A stretch of 64,000 bases of DNA from JADHLJ01 sp038146985 (GCA_038146985.1 JAYQSQ010000010.1:124001-188000); one strand, 5' to 3'; counted from the stretch's first letter, positions 1-9,065 are shown. A program made the numbers and translations. Notes: a model not told the origin generated them from the letters alone.

Positions 1-432
1 CGAGGGAAACACAAGCTGGCGCGGACCGCTAAGGTCCCTGGCCTCGGCCTTGAACAGGGCGACCGAACGCTCCACGTCGAGACCGAGAAGCTGGGCATAG
101 CTGCGGACATAGCCGATCGCATAAGTCATGCCCGGAAGCGCCTCAAAGTCGCCGTTTTCAAGCGCGCTCAGATATTCATGACGAATCCGCAGGTCGCGAG
201 CCGCCTCGCGAATGTCCTGCCCGGAGGCTTCCCGAGCGGCGCGAAGCATCGCGCCGATTTCGGTTCCGGCGTCATTCCCCTCGGGGCGATCGTCATTCAC
301 GGTCGATACCGTATTGGCGATGACGGCCTTTTGGCCGAACGCCGACGCCAGCCTTTGACGCGCGAAGTCACGCGCCTGACTCGGCTCGATATCGATCAGC
401 TTGAGCTTCGATTTACCGCTCGCCAATCCCAT
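1..432 (-). CDS. RodZ-like helix-turn-helix protein, N-terminal part only
   Basis: The reading frame runs from an ATG at 432 off the left edge, so only the first 144 residues are visible. Residues about 58-120 form an XRE/HTH_25-type helix-turn-helix (GTEIGAMLRAAREASG, then LRIRHEYLSALENGDF and YAIGYVRSYAQLLGLD), the pattern of RodZ/DUF4115 cytoskeletal or membrane-anchored HTH proteins. The expected transmembrane helix and C-terminal domain lie outside the window. The first 55 residues are a low-conservation, charged leader. It lies downstream of ptsP on the same strand but has its own promoter-like sequence. An ordinary XRE regulator is possible, but the LENGDFEALPG and YAIGYVRSYA signatures favour RodZ-like. 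Confidence 0.75.
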   Translation of the reverse strand, partial: MGLASGKSKLKLIDIEPSQARDFARQRLASAFGQKAVIANTVSTVNDDRPEGNDAGTEIGAMLRAAREASGQDIREAARDLRIRHEYLSALENGDFEALPGMTYAIGYVRSYAQLLGLDVERSVALFKAEARDLSGPRQLVFPS

Positions 433-451
433 GATTCCCGTCCGGCAGTCG

Positions 452-472
452 TATTGGATCTACTATCCAATA
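452..472. promoter_or_regulatory. Perfect 8-bp palindrome in the leader of the HTH gene
   Basis: TATTGGAT and ATCCAATA are separated by five bases. The site lies 20 bp upstream of the HTH gene ATG and about 35-55 nt downstream of the predicted start of transcription. It could be an operator, possibly autoregulatory, or a leader hairpin. The inverted repeat is seen; the function is inferred. Confidence 0.4.
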
Positions 473-513
473 GGAGGGCAAAAAACATCCTCGTTAGTCC
501 GTGCTCAGAAAGA

Positions 514-542
514 ACTATAATCTATTTTCGCATAAAAAACAA
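514..542 (-). promoter_or_regulatory. Sigma-70-like promoter for the HTH gene
   Basis: Reading the minus strand, TTGTTT (537-542) and TATAGT (514-519) are separated by 17 bp in a strongly AT-rich patch between the ptsP stop and the HTH gene. This suggests that the HTH gene can be transcribed independently of lysC-ptsP. Motif match only. Confidence 0.45.
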
Positions 543-572
543 CGGTCTAATGATAGACTCGGAGGTCGCGGA

Positions 573-2891
573 TCAGGTCGGGATTTGATGATCGCGGGCG
601 TATCCGGTTAGAGCGCCTCGAGCGTGGTTTTGATTATTTATCAATATGTTATCAACGAAATCCGTGATTCCATGGCAATTCGTCGACATTATCGCTTCTT
701 TTACTGGGCCAATCGAGGCCGCCGTCATCGAAAGTTGTCGATATCCCAAACCGACCAGCGCCAGCGCCTCCAATGGACGTCCGGCCATCTCTCCGCAGAT
801 GGTTACCGGTACGCCGGCGTCGGCACAGGATCGGGCGATCCGTTTGAGGACCCGCAGGAACGCCGGCGAGAGCATGTCATACCGCCGTGTGACCCGGTCG
901 CTATCCCGGTCGACGGCGAAAATGAACTGGAAAAGATCGTTCGTTCCGATGGACAAAAAATCGACCCGGCTCAGCAGATGCTCCAACTGCCACAGCAGCG
1001 CCGGCACCTCGATCATGGCGCCGAGGAGCAGTTTGGAGGGCGGTTTGCCGTCGCGTTCGGCGGCTCGGGCGATCTCGCGCTCGACGATGCCTTTCGCCCG
1101 GTCGAACTCCGCCACATCCGTGACCATGGGGAACATCAGCCGCAGCTCACGCTCGGCGCTGGCCCGGACGAGCGCGCGGATCTGCTGGCGCAGAATGCTC
1201 GGACGGTCCAGAAGAATGCGCATGGAGCGCCACCCCATCGCCGGATTGAGCTCGGCCTCGGTGGCGAAGGATTGCAGATGCTTGTCGCCGCCGACATCCA
1301 GGGCCCGAAAGGTCACCGGATGCCCATCCGCGCCGGCGATGATCGCCTGGTAGAGCTCGGTCTGCGCATCCACATCGGGAAAGTCGCGCCGGGCCATGAA
1401 CGGGATCTCGGTGCGGAAAAGTCCGACGCCGTCGGCCCCTGTCGCGGCCACCTGGGGCATATCCACGAGCAGTCCGGCGTTCAAGTACAGCGAGACCGGG
1501 ACGCCGTCGCGGGTGACGCAGGGGACGTCCTTCAGGCCGGCGAAACGTGCCCGCGCCGCGACCCTGGCCTCGACACTGCGGGCAAACTGCTCCTGGACCT
1601 CGTCCGCCGGGCGCAGAAACACCTGGGCGTGATCGCCGTCAACGATGATCGAGTCGCCCGGCTCAACCTCATTCAGGATGCCCTCGACCTTTCCGATAAG
1701 CGGGATGTCGAGCGCCCTGGCCACGATCGCGACATGGGCCGTGGCCGAGCCTTCCTCCAGCACCACGCCGCGTAGATTGTTGCGGTCATACGCCAGGATG
1801 TCCGCCGGTCCCATGTTGCGGGCGACGAGCACGGCATTCTCAGGCGGGGCGGCGCGTCCCACCGGCGCACCGTCGCCCGGAGCGGCGCCGTCCGCCAGGT
1901 CGCCCATCAACTCGTCGGCCAGCGCCTCGAAATCGTGCAGGCGTTCGCGAAGATAGGGGTCGGCAATCCGATCCATGCGCGCCCTGGTGTCGTTCAGGCC
2001 GTGCTGCACGGCGGCCTCGGCGGTGAGGCCGTTGGCGATCGCGTCGCGCATCCGCGAGAGCCAACCCCGGTCGCGGGCGAACATTCGATAGGCCTGCAAG
2101 ACCTCGGCATGCTCGCCGATCTCCGAGAGTGGCGCTCCTTCCATAAGGTCGTCCAGGCGCTGGTGAAGTGCCGCCAATGCCGCGTTCAGGCGGGACAGTT
2201 CCACATCCGGGTCCTCGGCGACGGCCCGTCTGATCACAAGGGGCTGGCGGTGCAGATGGACCCGACCGAACGAGATGCCCGGCACGATCGCAAGCCCGGT
2301 CAGCCGCGCCGGTGCGGTGCGGCCCCCCGCGCCGTCCTCGCCGCCGAAGATCCGGTTCGACGACAAAAGATCCGCGAGCGCCATGGCGAAGGTTTCGAGT
2401 GTCTCGATCTCCTCGTCGGCATAGCGCCGCCGGGTTCGGTTCTGAACGACAATCACGCCGAGCACCCGCTCGGACCGCAACACGGGAACGCCCATCAGCG
2501 ATTGGTAGATCTCTTCTCCGGTCTCGGGGCGGTAGGCGAATTTGGGATGGGACTGGGCATCCGAGAGAGCGTGTGGACGCGCCCGGGCGGCTATGTCGCC
2601 GACCAGGCCTTCGCCGACGCGCAGCCGGGTACGGTGCACGGCTTCGGGATTGAGACCCTCGGTCGCACAAAGCTCGAGAATGTTGTCGGTGCGGCGGACA
2701 TAGATCGAACAGACCTCTGTTCCCATGTCGGCGGCGATAATGCGGACGATCTGGTCGAGGCGCTCCTGGTCCGTTCCCGACTGCGCCATGACATCACGCA
2801 GCTGGCGGAGCATCCGCCGGGAATCCCCGCCGAACCCGTTCTGGTCCTGTTTGCGCTGGTCAGGTCCAGTCTGGTTGGGGGTGTCGTTCAC
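573..2891 (-). CDS. ptsP: Phosphoenolpyruvate-protein phosphotransferase PtsP (nitrogen PTS enzyme I)
   Basis: A 772-residue cytosolic protein that transfers phosphate from PEP to the regulatory phosphocarrier NPr. Order: GAF sensor domain (about residues 40-185), PEP-utiliser N-terminal region starting near TGLAIVPGISFGRVHL, a phospho-histidine swivel domain (GSATAHVAIVARALD, His near 386) and a C-terminal TIM barrel (GADGVGLFRTEIPFM, ALDVGGDKH, IGTNDLFQFIFAVDRD, TICGEMAGRP). The GAF-EI architecture is diagnostic of PtsP rather than sugar-PTS PtsI. The start is a GTG only four bases after the lysC stop, with no clear Shine-Dalgarno, so translation is probably coupled to lysC. The active-site motif reads TAHVAIVAR where many family members have TSHAAIVAR. 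Confidence 0.95.
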   Translation of the reverse strand: MNDTPNQTGPDQRKQDQNGFGGDSRRMLRQLRDVMAQSGTDQERLDQIVRIIAADMGTEVCSIYVRRTDNILELCATEGLNPEAVHRTRLRVGEGLVGDIAARARPHALSDAQSHPKFAYRPETGEEIYQSLMGVPVLRSERVLGVIVVQNRTRRRYADEEIETLETFAMALADLLSSNRIFGGEDGAGGRTAPARLTGLAIVPGISFGRVHLHRQPLVIRRAVAEDPDVELSRLNAALAALHQRLDDLMEGAPLSEIGEHAEVLQAYRMFARDRGWLSRMRDAIANGLTAEAAVQHGLNDTRARMDRIADPYLRERLHDFEALADELMGDLADGAAPGDGAPVGRAAPPENAVLVARNMGPADILAYDRNNLRGVVLEEGSATAHVAIVARALDIPLIGKVEGILNEVEPGDSIIVDGDHAQVFLRPADEVQEQFARSVEARVAARARFAGLKDVPCVTRDGVPVSLYLNAGLLVDMPQVAATGADGVGLFRTEIPFMARRDFPDVDAQTELYQAIIAGADGHPVTFRALDVGGDKHLQSFATEAELNPAMGWRSMRILLDRPSILRQQIRALVRASAERELRLMFPMVTDVAEFDRAKGIVEREIARAAERDGKPPSKLLLGAMIEVPALLWQLEHLLSRVDFLSIGTNDLFQFIFAVDRDSDRVTRRYDMLSPAFLRVLKRIARSCADAGVPVTICGEMAGRPLEALALVGLGYRQLSMTAASIGPVKEAIMSTNCHGITDFVDNILINNQNHARGALTGYARDHQIPT

Positions 2892-2895
2892 GGCG

Positions 2896-4125
2896 CTACG
2901 GCGCCGGGTCGGCGTCCAGGCCGAAGGCGGTGTGCAGCGCGCGGACCGCGAGCTCGGTATAATCCGAGGCGATCAGCACGCTCACCTTGATCTCCGATGT
3001 GGAGATGACCTGGATGTTGATGCTTCGGTCGGCCAGGGTCTGGAACATGGTCTTGGCGACGCCCGGCTGGCTGCGCATGCCGACACCGACGACCGAAACC
3101 TTGGCGACCGTCGGATCGGCGATCATGTCGGTGAAACCGATCTCCTGCTTGATCCCGTCGAGCACCTTGGCGGCGCGGTCCAGATCCGTGCGGCCGACGG
3201 TAAAGGTCAGGTCGGTGGTCTCGCCGTCCTCGGAGACGTTCTGCACGATCATGTCGACATTGATCGCCGAGTCGGCAAGCGACCCGAATATGCCGGCAGC
3301 CACGCCGGGCCGGTCCTGCACGCGCCGCAGGGTGATCTTGGCTTCCTCTGGGCTGTAGGCGATGCCTGTAACAATACGCTGTTCCACGATCTCATCCTCG
3401 TCCACCACCAGCGTGCCGGGCACGTCGGCGAAGCTTGAAAGCACTTGCAGGCGCACATTGTGGCTCATCGCCAGGGCAACGGACCGCGTGTGCAATACCT
3501 TGGCGCCCTGTGACGCCATTTCCAACATTTCCTCGTAGGTGATCCTGTCGATCTTGTGGGCGCCGGCGACGATCCGGGGATCCGTCGTGTATACGCCGTC
3601 CACGTCCGTGTAGATGTCGCAGCGGTCCGCGCCGAGCGCCGCCGCGAGCGCCACGGCCGAGGTATCGGACCCGCCGCGCCCCAAGGTGGTGGTCCGGTTG
3701 TCCCGGCCGATGCCTTGAAAGCCGGCGATGACCGCCACCTGTCCGCGGCAGAACCGTTCGATCATCTCGCGGGTCTCGATCTCTTCGATCCGCGCATTGC
3801 CGTGCATGTTGTCGGTCCGGAAAGGAATCTGCCAGCCCTGCCAGGACCGCGCGTCGATGCCCAGATCCTGCAATGCCAGCGCCAGCAGGCCGCTGGTGAC
3901 CTGCTCGCCGGTGGCCACGACGGTATCGTACTCCCGGGCATCGTGCAGGCGGCTGATTTCGGTGGTCCATTTGACCAGCTGGTTGGTGACGCCGGCCATC
4001 GCCGAGACCACGACGGCGACATCGTTACCGAGATCGACCTCGCGCTTGACGCGCTGGGCGACATTGCGGATGCGGTCAATGTCCGCGACGGACGTGCCGC
4101 CGAATTTCTGGACAATGCGGGCCAT
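2896..4125 (-). CDS. lysC: Aspartate kinase
   Basis: Phosphorylates aspartate in the first step of lysine, threonine, methionine and diaminopimelate synthesis. The protein has 409 residues, the usual length of single-function LysC. The N-terminal kinase signature MARIVQKFGGTSV is at the start, TTLGRGGSDTSAVALAAALG follows near 150, and the C-terminal half carries two ACT regulatory domains (ITLRRVQDRPGVAAGIFG and VSVVGVGMRSQPGVAKTMF), so feedback inhibition by lysine and/or threonine is expected. I chose the ATG at 4125 because it gives the canonical family N-terminus; a GTG two codons upstream (4131) is also possible. It forms an operon with ptsP and diverges from ubiG. Confidence 0.96.
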   Translation of the reverse strand: MARIVQKFGGTSVADIDRIRNVAQRVKREVDLGNDVAVVVSAMAGVTNQLVKWTTEISRLHDAREYDTVVATGEQVTSGLLALALQDLGIDARSWQGWQIPFRTDNMHGNARIEEIETREMIERFCRGQVAVIAGFQGIGRDNRTTTLGRGGSDTSAVALAAALGADRCDIYTDVDGVYTTDPRIVAGAHKIDRITYEEMLEMASQGAKVLHTRSVALAMSHNVRLQVLSSFADVPGTLVVDEDEIVEQRIVTGIAYSPEEAKITLRRVQDRPGVAAGIFGSLADSAINVDMIVQNVSEDGETTDLTFTVGRTDLDRAAKVLDGIKQEIGFTDMIADPTVAKVSVVGVGMRSQPGVAKTMFQTLADRSINIQVISTSEIKVSVLIASDYTELAVRALHTAFGLDADPAP

Positions 4126-4307
4126 GTCCACTCGCTGGTTCGGTGCTCAAGGGGCGCCGCTCGGAAAACCCGTGGTCGAAGAGAATCCAAGGCTTGCCCG
4201 GGCGCGGCGCGCGTATACATACTCGCGCCGGTGGACGGCGGCAAGACCGGGTTGGCGTCGGGCACCAGGCCCGGTCCGGCGCCGGCCGATTTGGAGGAGA
4301 CCGTAAG

Positions 4308-5069
4308 GTGCAAGGACCGGCGACGAGCATCGACCTTGGGGAAATCGAACGCTTCTCGGCGCTCTCTGGCGAGTGGTGGGATCCCCAGGGCGCCTTCGCG
4401 CCGTTGCATCGGATGTCCCATGCCCGCATGGCGTTCATCCGCGAGGCGCTGGATCCGTTCGTGCCGGCTGAAGCGTCTCCGCGTCGGCCATACAAGGATC
4501 TGAAAGTGCTGGACGTCGGTTGCGGCGGCGGCTTGCTGTGCGAGCCTCTGGCGCGGCTCGGGGCAGTCGTAACGGGCATCGATGCCTCGGCCGAGGCCAT
4601 CGACGCGGCGCGGGCACATGCGGCAATGTCCGGTCTCAAGATCGACTTTGAATGCGCCGCCGCCGAGGATCTGCTGGCCCGGGCCGGTCGTTACGATGCG
4701 GTCATCGCATCCGAAGTGATCGAGCATGTCGCCGACCCCGCCGGCTTCCTGAATACCCTGGCGGGGCTGCTGAAGCCCGGCGGCGTCGTGGTGTTGACGA
4801 CGTTGAACCGGTCAGCCAGATCAATGGTCGTTGCCAAGGTGCTGGCGGAATACGTGCTGCGGGTGATCCCGGCGGGTACCCATGACTGGCGGAAGTTTCT
4901 CACTCCCGAGGAACTCTCCGGCCTGATGGCCGATGCGGGGTTCCGGATGACTCTGCGGCGGGGGATCACCTACAGCGTTGCCCGAGACCGGTTCGAACTC
5001 GGTGACGATCTTTCGGTGAACTACGCGATGGCGGGTGCTGTGCCGGGAGAACAGCCAGCAGGTATTTAA
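4308..5069 (+). CDS. ubiG: Ubiquinone biosynthesis O-methyltransferase UbiG
   Basis: SAM-dependent methyltransferase catalysing both O-methylations in ubiquinone biosynthesis. The protein has 253 residues. The N-terminus (SIDLGEIERFSALSGEWWDP, then APLHRMSHARMAFI) and the SAM motif (LDVGCGGGLLCEPLARLG) are characteristic, followed by SEVIEHVADP and LTTLNRS. The reading frame stays open far upstream, but the GTG at 4308 has GGAGGA nine bases before it and gives the family-standard start, so I use it. Divergent from lysC, an arrangement seen in other alphaproteobacteria. Confidence 0.93.
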   Translation: MQGPATSIDLGEIERFSALSGEWWDPQGAFAPLHRMSHARMAFIREALDPFVPAEASPRRPYKDLKVLDVGCGGGLLCEPLARLGAVVTGIDASAEAIDAARAHAAMSGLKIDFECAAAEDLLARAGRYDAVIASEVIEHVADPAGFLNTLAGLLKPGGVVVLTTLNRSARSMVVAKVLAEYVLRVIPAGTHDWRKFLTPEELSGLMADAGFRMTLRRGITYSVARDRFELGDDLSVNYAMAGAVPGEQPAGI

Positions 5070-5270
5070 GTTCGGCGCCGTCCTCACTTCTGCGACGATC
5101 CCCAGGCGAAAGCCAGGGCGCATGCCGTCGGCGGTACCTCGGGCTGGATTGGAAGGAATTCTGATTGCCGGGCTGATCAAGCCGGCAATCATTGGTGATT
5201 TTTTAAAGGCTTGCGGAATAGGCCTGGGTTTGCGCCAGGGATATGACTACTTGAAGCATCGACTCAAACG

Positions 5271-5726
5271 TCACGCATTTTCCTTCGGCAGCCAGGGAAC
5301 CGAGCCGAACTCGATGCCTTCGTCCTTCAGCGCCTTGGCCTCGTCCGCGCTGGTCTCGCCGTAGATCCCCTTGGGGTCGGTTTCGCCGTAGTGAATCTTG
5401 CGCGCCTCTTCGGCGAAACGCGGGCCGACATAGTCGCAGGATTCCTCGATCTTCGATCGCAGCTCAAGAAGCTGCCGGCGAAGCGCGGCCGCTTCCGGCG
5501 AGGCCTGCACCTGCTTTGCGCCCGCCTTGGCCGGTACCGGATCCGATTGAGCGTTCTGGCGCGTGCCGGCGATGCGGGGCGCCATCAGAGATTTGGTGAT
5601 TTTCGACGAGCCGCAGGCCGGGCAGGACAGCAATCCGCGCTCCGCCTGTTCGTCATAGGCGGCGCTGTTGCGGAACCAAGCCTCGAAGCCGTGCTCGGCT
5701 TCACATTGAAGTTGGTAGAGAATCAT
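5271..5726 (-). CDS. DUF1178 family protein
   Basis: A 151-residue cytosolic protein starting MILYQLQCEAEHGFEAWFRN, the usual DUF1178 opening, with CPACGSSKITKSLMAP making a zinc-ribbon-like site with the upstream cysteine. The C-terminal SCDYVGPRFAEEARKIHYGE and GIYGETSADEAKAL motifs are the family core. The biochemical role is not established. The ATG at 5726 is chosen over a longer in-frame extension because conservation starts there. It diverges from the transaminase-SDR gene over a 70-bp AT-containing gap. The roughly 200 bp between ubiG and its stop shows nothing recognisable. Confidence 0.88.
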   Translation of the reverse strand: MILYQLQCEAEHGFEAWFRNSAAYDEQAERGLLSCPACGSSKITKSLMAPRIAGTRQNAQSDPVPAKAGAKQVQASPEAAALRRQLLELRSKIEESCDYVGPRFAEEARKIHYGETDPKGIYGETSADEAKALKDEGIEFGSVPWLPKENA

Positions 5727-5752
5727 CCGGTAACCTCGTGTCCTGCTTCCGT

Positions 5753-5782
5753 TATATAATGTCGATTCGCCGGTTCGTCCAA
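5753..5782 (-). promoter_or_regulatory. Possible promoter of the DUF1178 gene
   Basis: On the minus strand TTGGAC (5777-5782) precedes TATATA (5753-5758) with an 18-bp spacer, ending 27 bp before the ATG. The same AT patch reads TATAAT (5755-5760) on the plus strand and could serve the divergent transaminase gene, although no good -35 element is visible there. Confidence 0.35.
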
Positions 5783-5796
5783 CGCGCCGGCGCAGA

Positions 5797-7929
5797 ATGA
5801 TCGGGGAGGCGAGGATCGACGACGCCGACAAGGATCTGCGGGGCCTCGACGCCGCGCATCATCTGCATCCCTTCACCGACAACAAACGCCTGCGTGACGA
5901 AGGCGGCCCGACCGTCATGGAACGGGGCAGGGGCTGTTATCTGTGGGACGAGAACGGCCATCGCTATCTCGACGCCATGGCCGGGCTCTGGTGCGTCAAT
6001 GTCGGATACGGCCGTCCCGAACTGGCCGAGGCGGCGCGCGCGCAGATCGAAAAGCTCTCCTATTACAATACCTTCTTCAAGACCACGACGGCGCCGACGG
6101 CGGAACTCGCGGCCCGGCTCGCCGAGATCGCGCCGGACGGGCTGGAGCATGTGGTGTTCACCAATTCGGGCTCGGAAGCGGTGGACTCGGCCCTGCGTTT
6201 CGCGCGCCAGTTCTGGTCGCTCGAAGGCAAGCCGGAAAAGCGGATCATCATCGGCCGCGAGGAGGGCTACCACGGCAGCACACTCGCCGCCGCCAGCGCC
6301 GGCGGCATCCGCGCGATGCACGAGCAGGCCGGTCTACCGCTGCCGGATTTCGCCCATATCGGCGCGCCCTACGGCTTTCGCGACGCGGGAAGCGCGCCGG
6401 CGGCGGTGTTCGCGAAACGAGCGGCGCGGCTGCTTGAGGAGAAGATCCGCGAGCTGGGGCCGGAGCGGGTCGCCGCCTTCATCGCCGAGCCGATCCAGGG
6501 CGCCGGCGGGGTGATCATCCCGCCGGCCGGCTATCTGCGCGAGGTCCAGGCGATCTGCCGCGCCCATGATGTGCTGCTGATCATCGACGAGGTGATCTGC
6601 GCGTTCGGCCGGCTCGGGTCCTGGACCGCGAGCGAGCATTTCGGCCTGACGCCGGACCTGATGACCATGGCCAAGGGACTGTCCTCCGGTTATCAGCCGA
6701 TCGCCGCGGTGCTGATCGGCGAGCGGGTCGCCCGGACGATCATCGAGAAGGGCGGCGACCTTGCCCATGGCTTCACCTATGCCGGTCACCCGGTGGCGGC
6801 AGCGGTAGCGCTGGAGAACCTCGCGATCATCAAGCGCGAAGGGCTGGTTGAGCGGGTGCGCGACGATCTCGGCCCCTATTTCGCCGAACGGCTGACAAGC
6901 CTCAGGAACCATCCGATGGTCGGCGAGACCCGCAGCCTCGGCCTGATCGGGGCGGTGGAACTGGTGCGTGACCGGACGAGCCGCGAGCGTTTCGAGCCGC
7001 TGGGCGTGGTCGCGGCGGTATGTCGGGAGCGGATGCAGCAGCGCGGCGTCATCGTGCGCGCGGTGCGCGACACCCTGGTCAGCGCCCTGCCGCTGGTCGC
7101 CGGCCACGCGGAGATCGACCGTCTGGTGAACGTGATGCGGGCGGTTCTCGACGAGGTCGGCCGCGAGATCAACGCCATGGCGGACGACCGGTCGATCGAG
7201 GCGGAGATCGCAGCGGCCGACAAGCCGCTGGCGGGCAGAGTGGCGCTGGTCACCGGTGCTTCGCGCGGGATCGGGCGGGCGGTGGCCGAACGCTATGCCC
7301 GCGAGGGCGCGAAGGTCCTGCTTCTGGCGCGCGATGGTAATGCGCTCAGCCAGGTGGCGGCGGCGATTCGCGGCGCCGGCGGCAGCGCCCACGTTCTGGT
7401 CCGCGACATCGGGGCTCCGGGCGGGATTGCCGGTTTGGCGGGCGAAATCAAGGCCCTGGTCGGAGGCCTCGACATCCTGGTTCTCAACGCCGGGGTGCTT
7501 GGAGAAATCGCGGCGCTTCCCATGTATACTGATGCCGCGTGGGATGAGGTCATGGCCGTGAACCTGTCGTCCAATTTCCGTCTGATCCATGAGTTGCATT
7601 CGCTGATCGCCGGGTCGGATGCCGGGCGGGTGTTGCTGGTCACATCGGGTGCCGCGCGGATCGCGCCCCGGCTGTGGAGCGCCTATGCCGCCAGCAAGGC
7701 CGGCCTTGAGGCGTTGATGCGGGTCTATGCGGCGGAGAACCGGAAAGGGAGCATCCGGGCCAATGTCATCGATCCGGGCGAGGTGCGAACCGATATGCGG
7801 GCCGCCGCCTTTCCCGCCGAGGACCCGGACCGGCTGCCGCCTCCCGACGCGGTTACCGATGCTTTCGTGCGTCTCGCTTCGGCCAGGAGCACGGTGACGG
7901 GGGCCGTGATCCCGGCCCTGGGGGACTAG
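5797..7929 (+). CDS. Fused class III aminotransferase and short-chain dehydrogenase
   Basis: One uninterrupted 710-residue frame. Residues about 1-460 are a class III PLP aminotransferase of the omega-transaminase type: GPTVMERGRGCYLWDENG, TNSGSEAVDSALRFAR, IIDEVICAFGRLGSW and the PLP lysine in TMAKGLSSG (K293). Residues about 470-710 are a classical SDR: VTGASRGIGRAVAERYA (about 486), LNAGVLG, and catalytic YAASK (Y630/K634). The linker around 465-480 (INAMADDRSIEAEIAAADKP) contains an ATG where a free SDR might have begun. The halves could interconvert an amine, its carbonyl and an alcohol, but the substrate is unknown. A missing base creating the fusion cannot be excluded, because other genes here show such losses. 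The stop is three bases before the next gene. Confidence 0.82.
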   Translation: MIGEARIDDADKDLRGLDAAHHLHPFTDNKRLRDEGGPTVMERGRGCYLWDENGHRYLDAMAGLWCVNVGYGRPELAEAARAQIEKLSYYNTFFKTTTAPTAELAARLAEIAPDGLEHVVFTNSGSEAVDSALRFARQFWSLEGKPEKRIIIGREEGYHGSTLAAASAGGIRAMHEQAGLPLPDFAHIGAPYGFRDAGSAPAAVFAKRAARLLEEKIRELGPERVAAFIAEPIQGAGGVIIPPAGYLREVQAICRAHDVLLIIDEVICAFGRLGSWTASEHFGLTPDLMTMAKGLSSGYQPIAAVLIGERVARTIIEKGGDLAHGFTYAGHPVAAAVALENLAIIKREGLVERVRDDLGPYFAERLTSLRNHPMVGETRSLGLIGAVELVRDRTSRERFEPLGVVAAVCRERMQQRGVIVRAVRDTLVSALPLVAGHAEIDRLVNVMRAVLDEVGREINAMADDRSIEAEIAAADKPLAGRVALVTGASRGIGRAVAERYAREGAKVLLLARDGNALSQVAAAIRGAGGSAHVLVRDIGAPGGIAGLAGEIKALVGGLDILVLNAGVLGEIAALPMYTDAAWDEVMAVNLSSNFRLIHELHSLIAGSDAGRVLLVTSGAARIAPRLWSAYAASKAGLEALMRVYAAENRKGSIRANVIDPGEVRTDMRAAAFPAEDPDRLPPPDAVTDAFVRLASARSTVTGAVIPALGD

Positions 7930-7932
7930 TCC

Positions 7933-8472
7933 ATGCCGATGGCCGCCGATATCCGGAAAATTCAGACCCCGCCCTCGCCCTGGGTCACGCGGTTTGCGCA
8001 TCTGATCCCGAAAGGCGGTCTGATCCTCGACCTTGCCTGCGGCAGCGGGCGGCATTCGCGGTATTTCCTTTCCCTTGGTTATCGGGTGGTTTGCCTGGAT
8101 CGGGACATCACCCTGGTCGCGGATCTTGCCGCCGACGAGCATGTCGAGCTGATTGCCTGCAATCTGGAGGACGGCCGCCCGTGGCCGCTTGGCGACCGGG
8201 TCTTCGACGGCATCGTGGTCACCAATTACCTGCATCGCCCGCTGATGCCGCATCTGGTGCGCGCGGTGGCGCCCGGCGGGGCCTTGCTCTACGAAACCTT
8301 CGCGGACGGCAATCAGGCGTTCGGGCGTCCGCAAAATCCGGATTTTCTGCTCCGCCGCGAAGAACTGCTGGACGTCGCCCGTCCCGAACTGCGGGTCGTG
8401 GCGTTCGAGGACATTCTGGTTACCGAACCCCGGCCCGCCGCGATCCAGCACATCGCCGCGCTGCGCGAATAG
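7933..8472 (+). CDS. Class I SAM-dependent methyltransferase
   Basis: A 179-residue TehB-like methyltransferase. Motif I is LILDLACGSGRHSRYFLSLG (about residues 31-50), followed by an acidic ribose-binding position in VVCLDRD. Then come GIVVTNYLHRPLMPHL and LLYETFADGNQAFG. The last two motifs recur in small bacterial methyltransferases often annotated as tellurite-resistance or SAM methyltransferases; the substrate is unknown. It begins three bases after the fused transaminase-SDR gene, so the two are almost certainly co-transcribed. Confidence 0.85.
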   Translation: MPMAADIRKIQTPPSPWVTRFAHLIPKGGLILDLACGSGRHSRYFLSLGYRVVCLDRDITLVADLAADEHVELIACNLEDGRPWPLGDRVFDGIVVTNYLHRPLMPHLVRAVAPGGALLYETFADGNQAFGRPQNPDFLLRREELLDVARPELRVVAFEDILVTEPRPAAIQHIAALRE

Positions 8473-8546
8473 GCGCCCGCACACATCACCCCCGACGCCT
8501 GCAAAAAAACGTCCCTGGCCCGTCCATAACCCCCACAGAGGGACAT

Positions 8547-9050
8547 ATGGACCGGGAGGCCAGAATGATCGTGCGGTTGCCGAGGACGCTTGCGAGTTCA
8601 CCCGACTTGATCGCCGATCGGTCGCTGAAGCGACTGGACGCGTATTGGAACCGGCTGCGCGGGCCGGCCCTGGCGCCGGGAGCGGATGTTTTGTATCTGT
8701 CCGATCTGGCTGCGGAAATCCCCCACGTCCTGCTATGTTTCCGAGACGGCGAGGCGTACCGGATCGAGTTCGCCGGCGCCGAGGCTCAGGATTTACTGGG
8801 GTTCGACCCGACCGGAGAGATCTTGAAGCATGATGACCCGGAACAGATTCTCGCCGGCCTGTCGCGCGTCGCCGACATTGTCGCACGATCGAAAAGCCCC
8901 GACTGGCCACGGGGCGACGGCTGGGCGGCGATTGTGCTGCCGTTTGTCGAGGCGGGGCAGGAGGTCACGGTTCTTCTGGCCGGGCTGATGCCGGTGCCGC
9001 CCTCGGTTCCCGAAACGACGGCCGAGGTTTTGCCGTTCAAGCCGAAATAG
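8547..9050 (+). CDS. PAS_5-like domain protein
   Basis: A 167-residue protein resembling the alphaproteobacterial PAS_5 group: LKRLDAYWNRLRG, LYLSDLAAEIPHVLLCF, YRIEFAGAEAQDLLGFDPTG. This group has one PAS-like fold and no output domain; the role is unknown, possibly sensing or scaffolding. The ATG at 8547 is the first position giving conserved sequence; a longer in-frame extension overlaps the methyltransferase gene and is not credible. It converges on secA with a 15-bp gap. A second PAS_5 protein lies at 19349. Confidence 0.72.
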   Translation: MDREARMIVRLPRTLASSPDLIADRSLKRLDAYWNRLRGPALAPGADVLYLSDLAAEIPHVLLCFRDGEAYRIEFAGAEAQDLLGFDPTGEILKHDDPEQILAGLSRVADIVARSKSPDWPRGDGWAAIVLPFVEAGQEVTVLLAGLMPVPPSVPETTAEVLPFKPK

Positions 9051-9065
9051 GCGCGTGGACCTTTC

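Noticed and set aside
4143..4307. Longer N-terminus of UbiG
   Set aside because: Upstream in-frame sequence has no conservation, and GGAGGA before the GTG at 4308 gives the family start.
6334..8910. 858-codon minus-strand frame opposite the fused transaminase-SDR
   Set aside because: No homology features; it is a shadow of the fused enzyme's codon bias.
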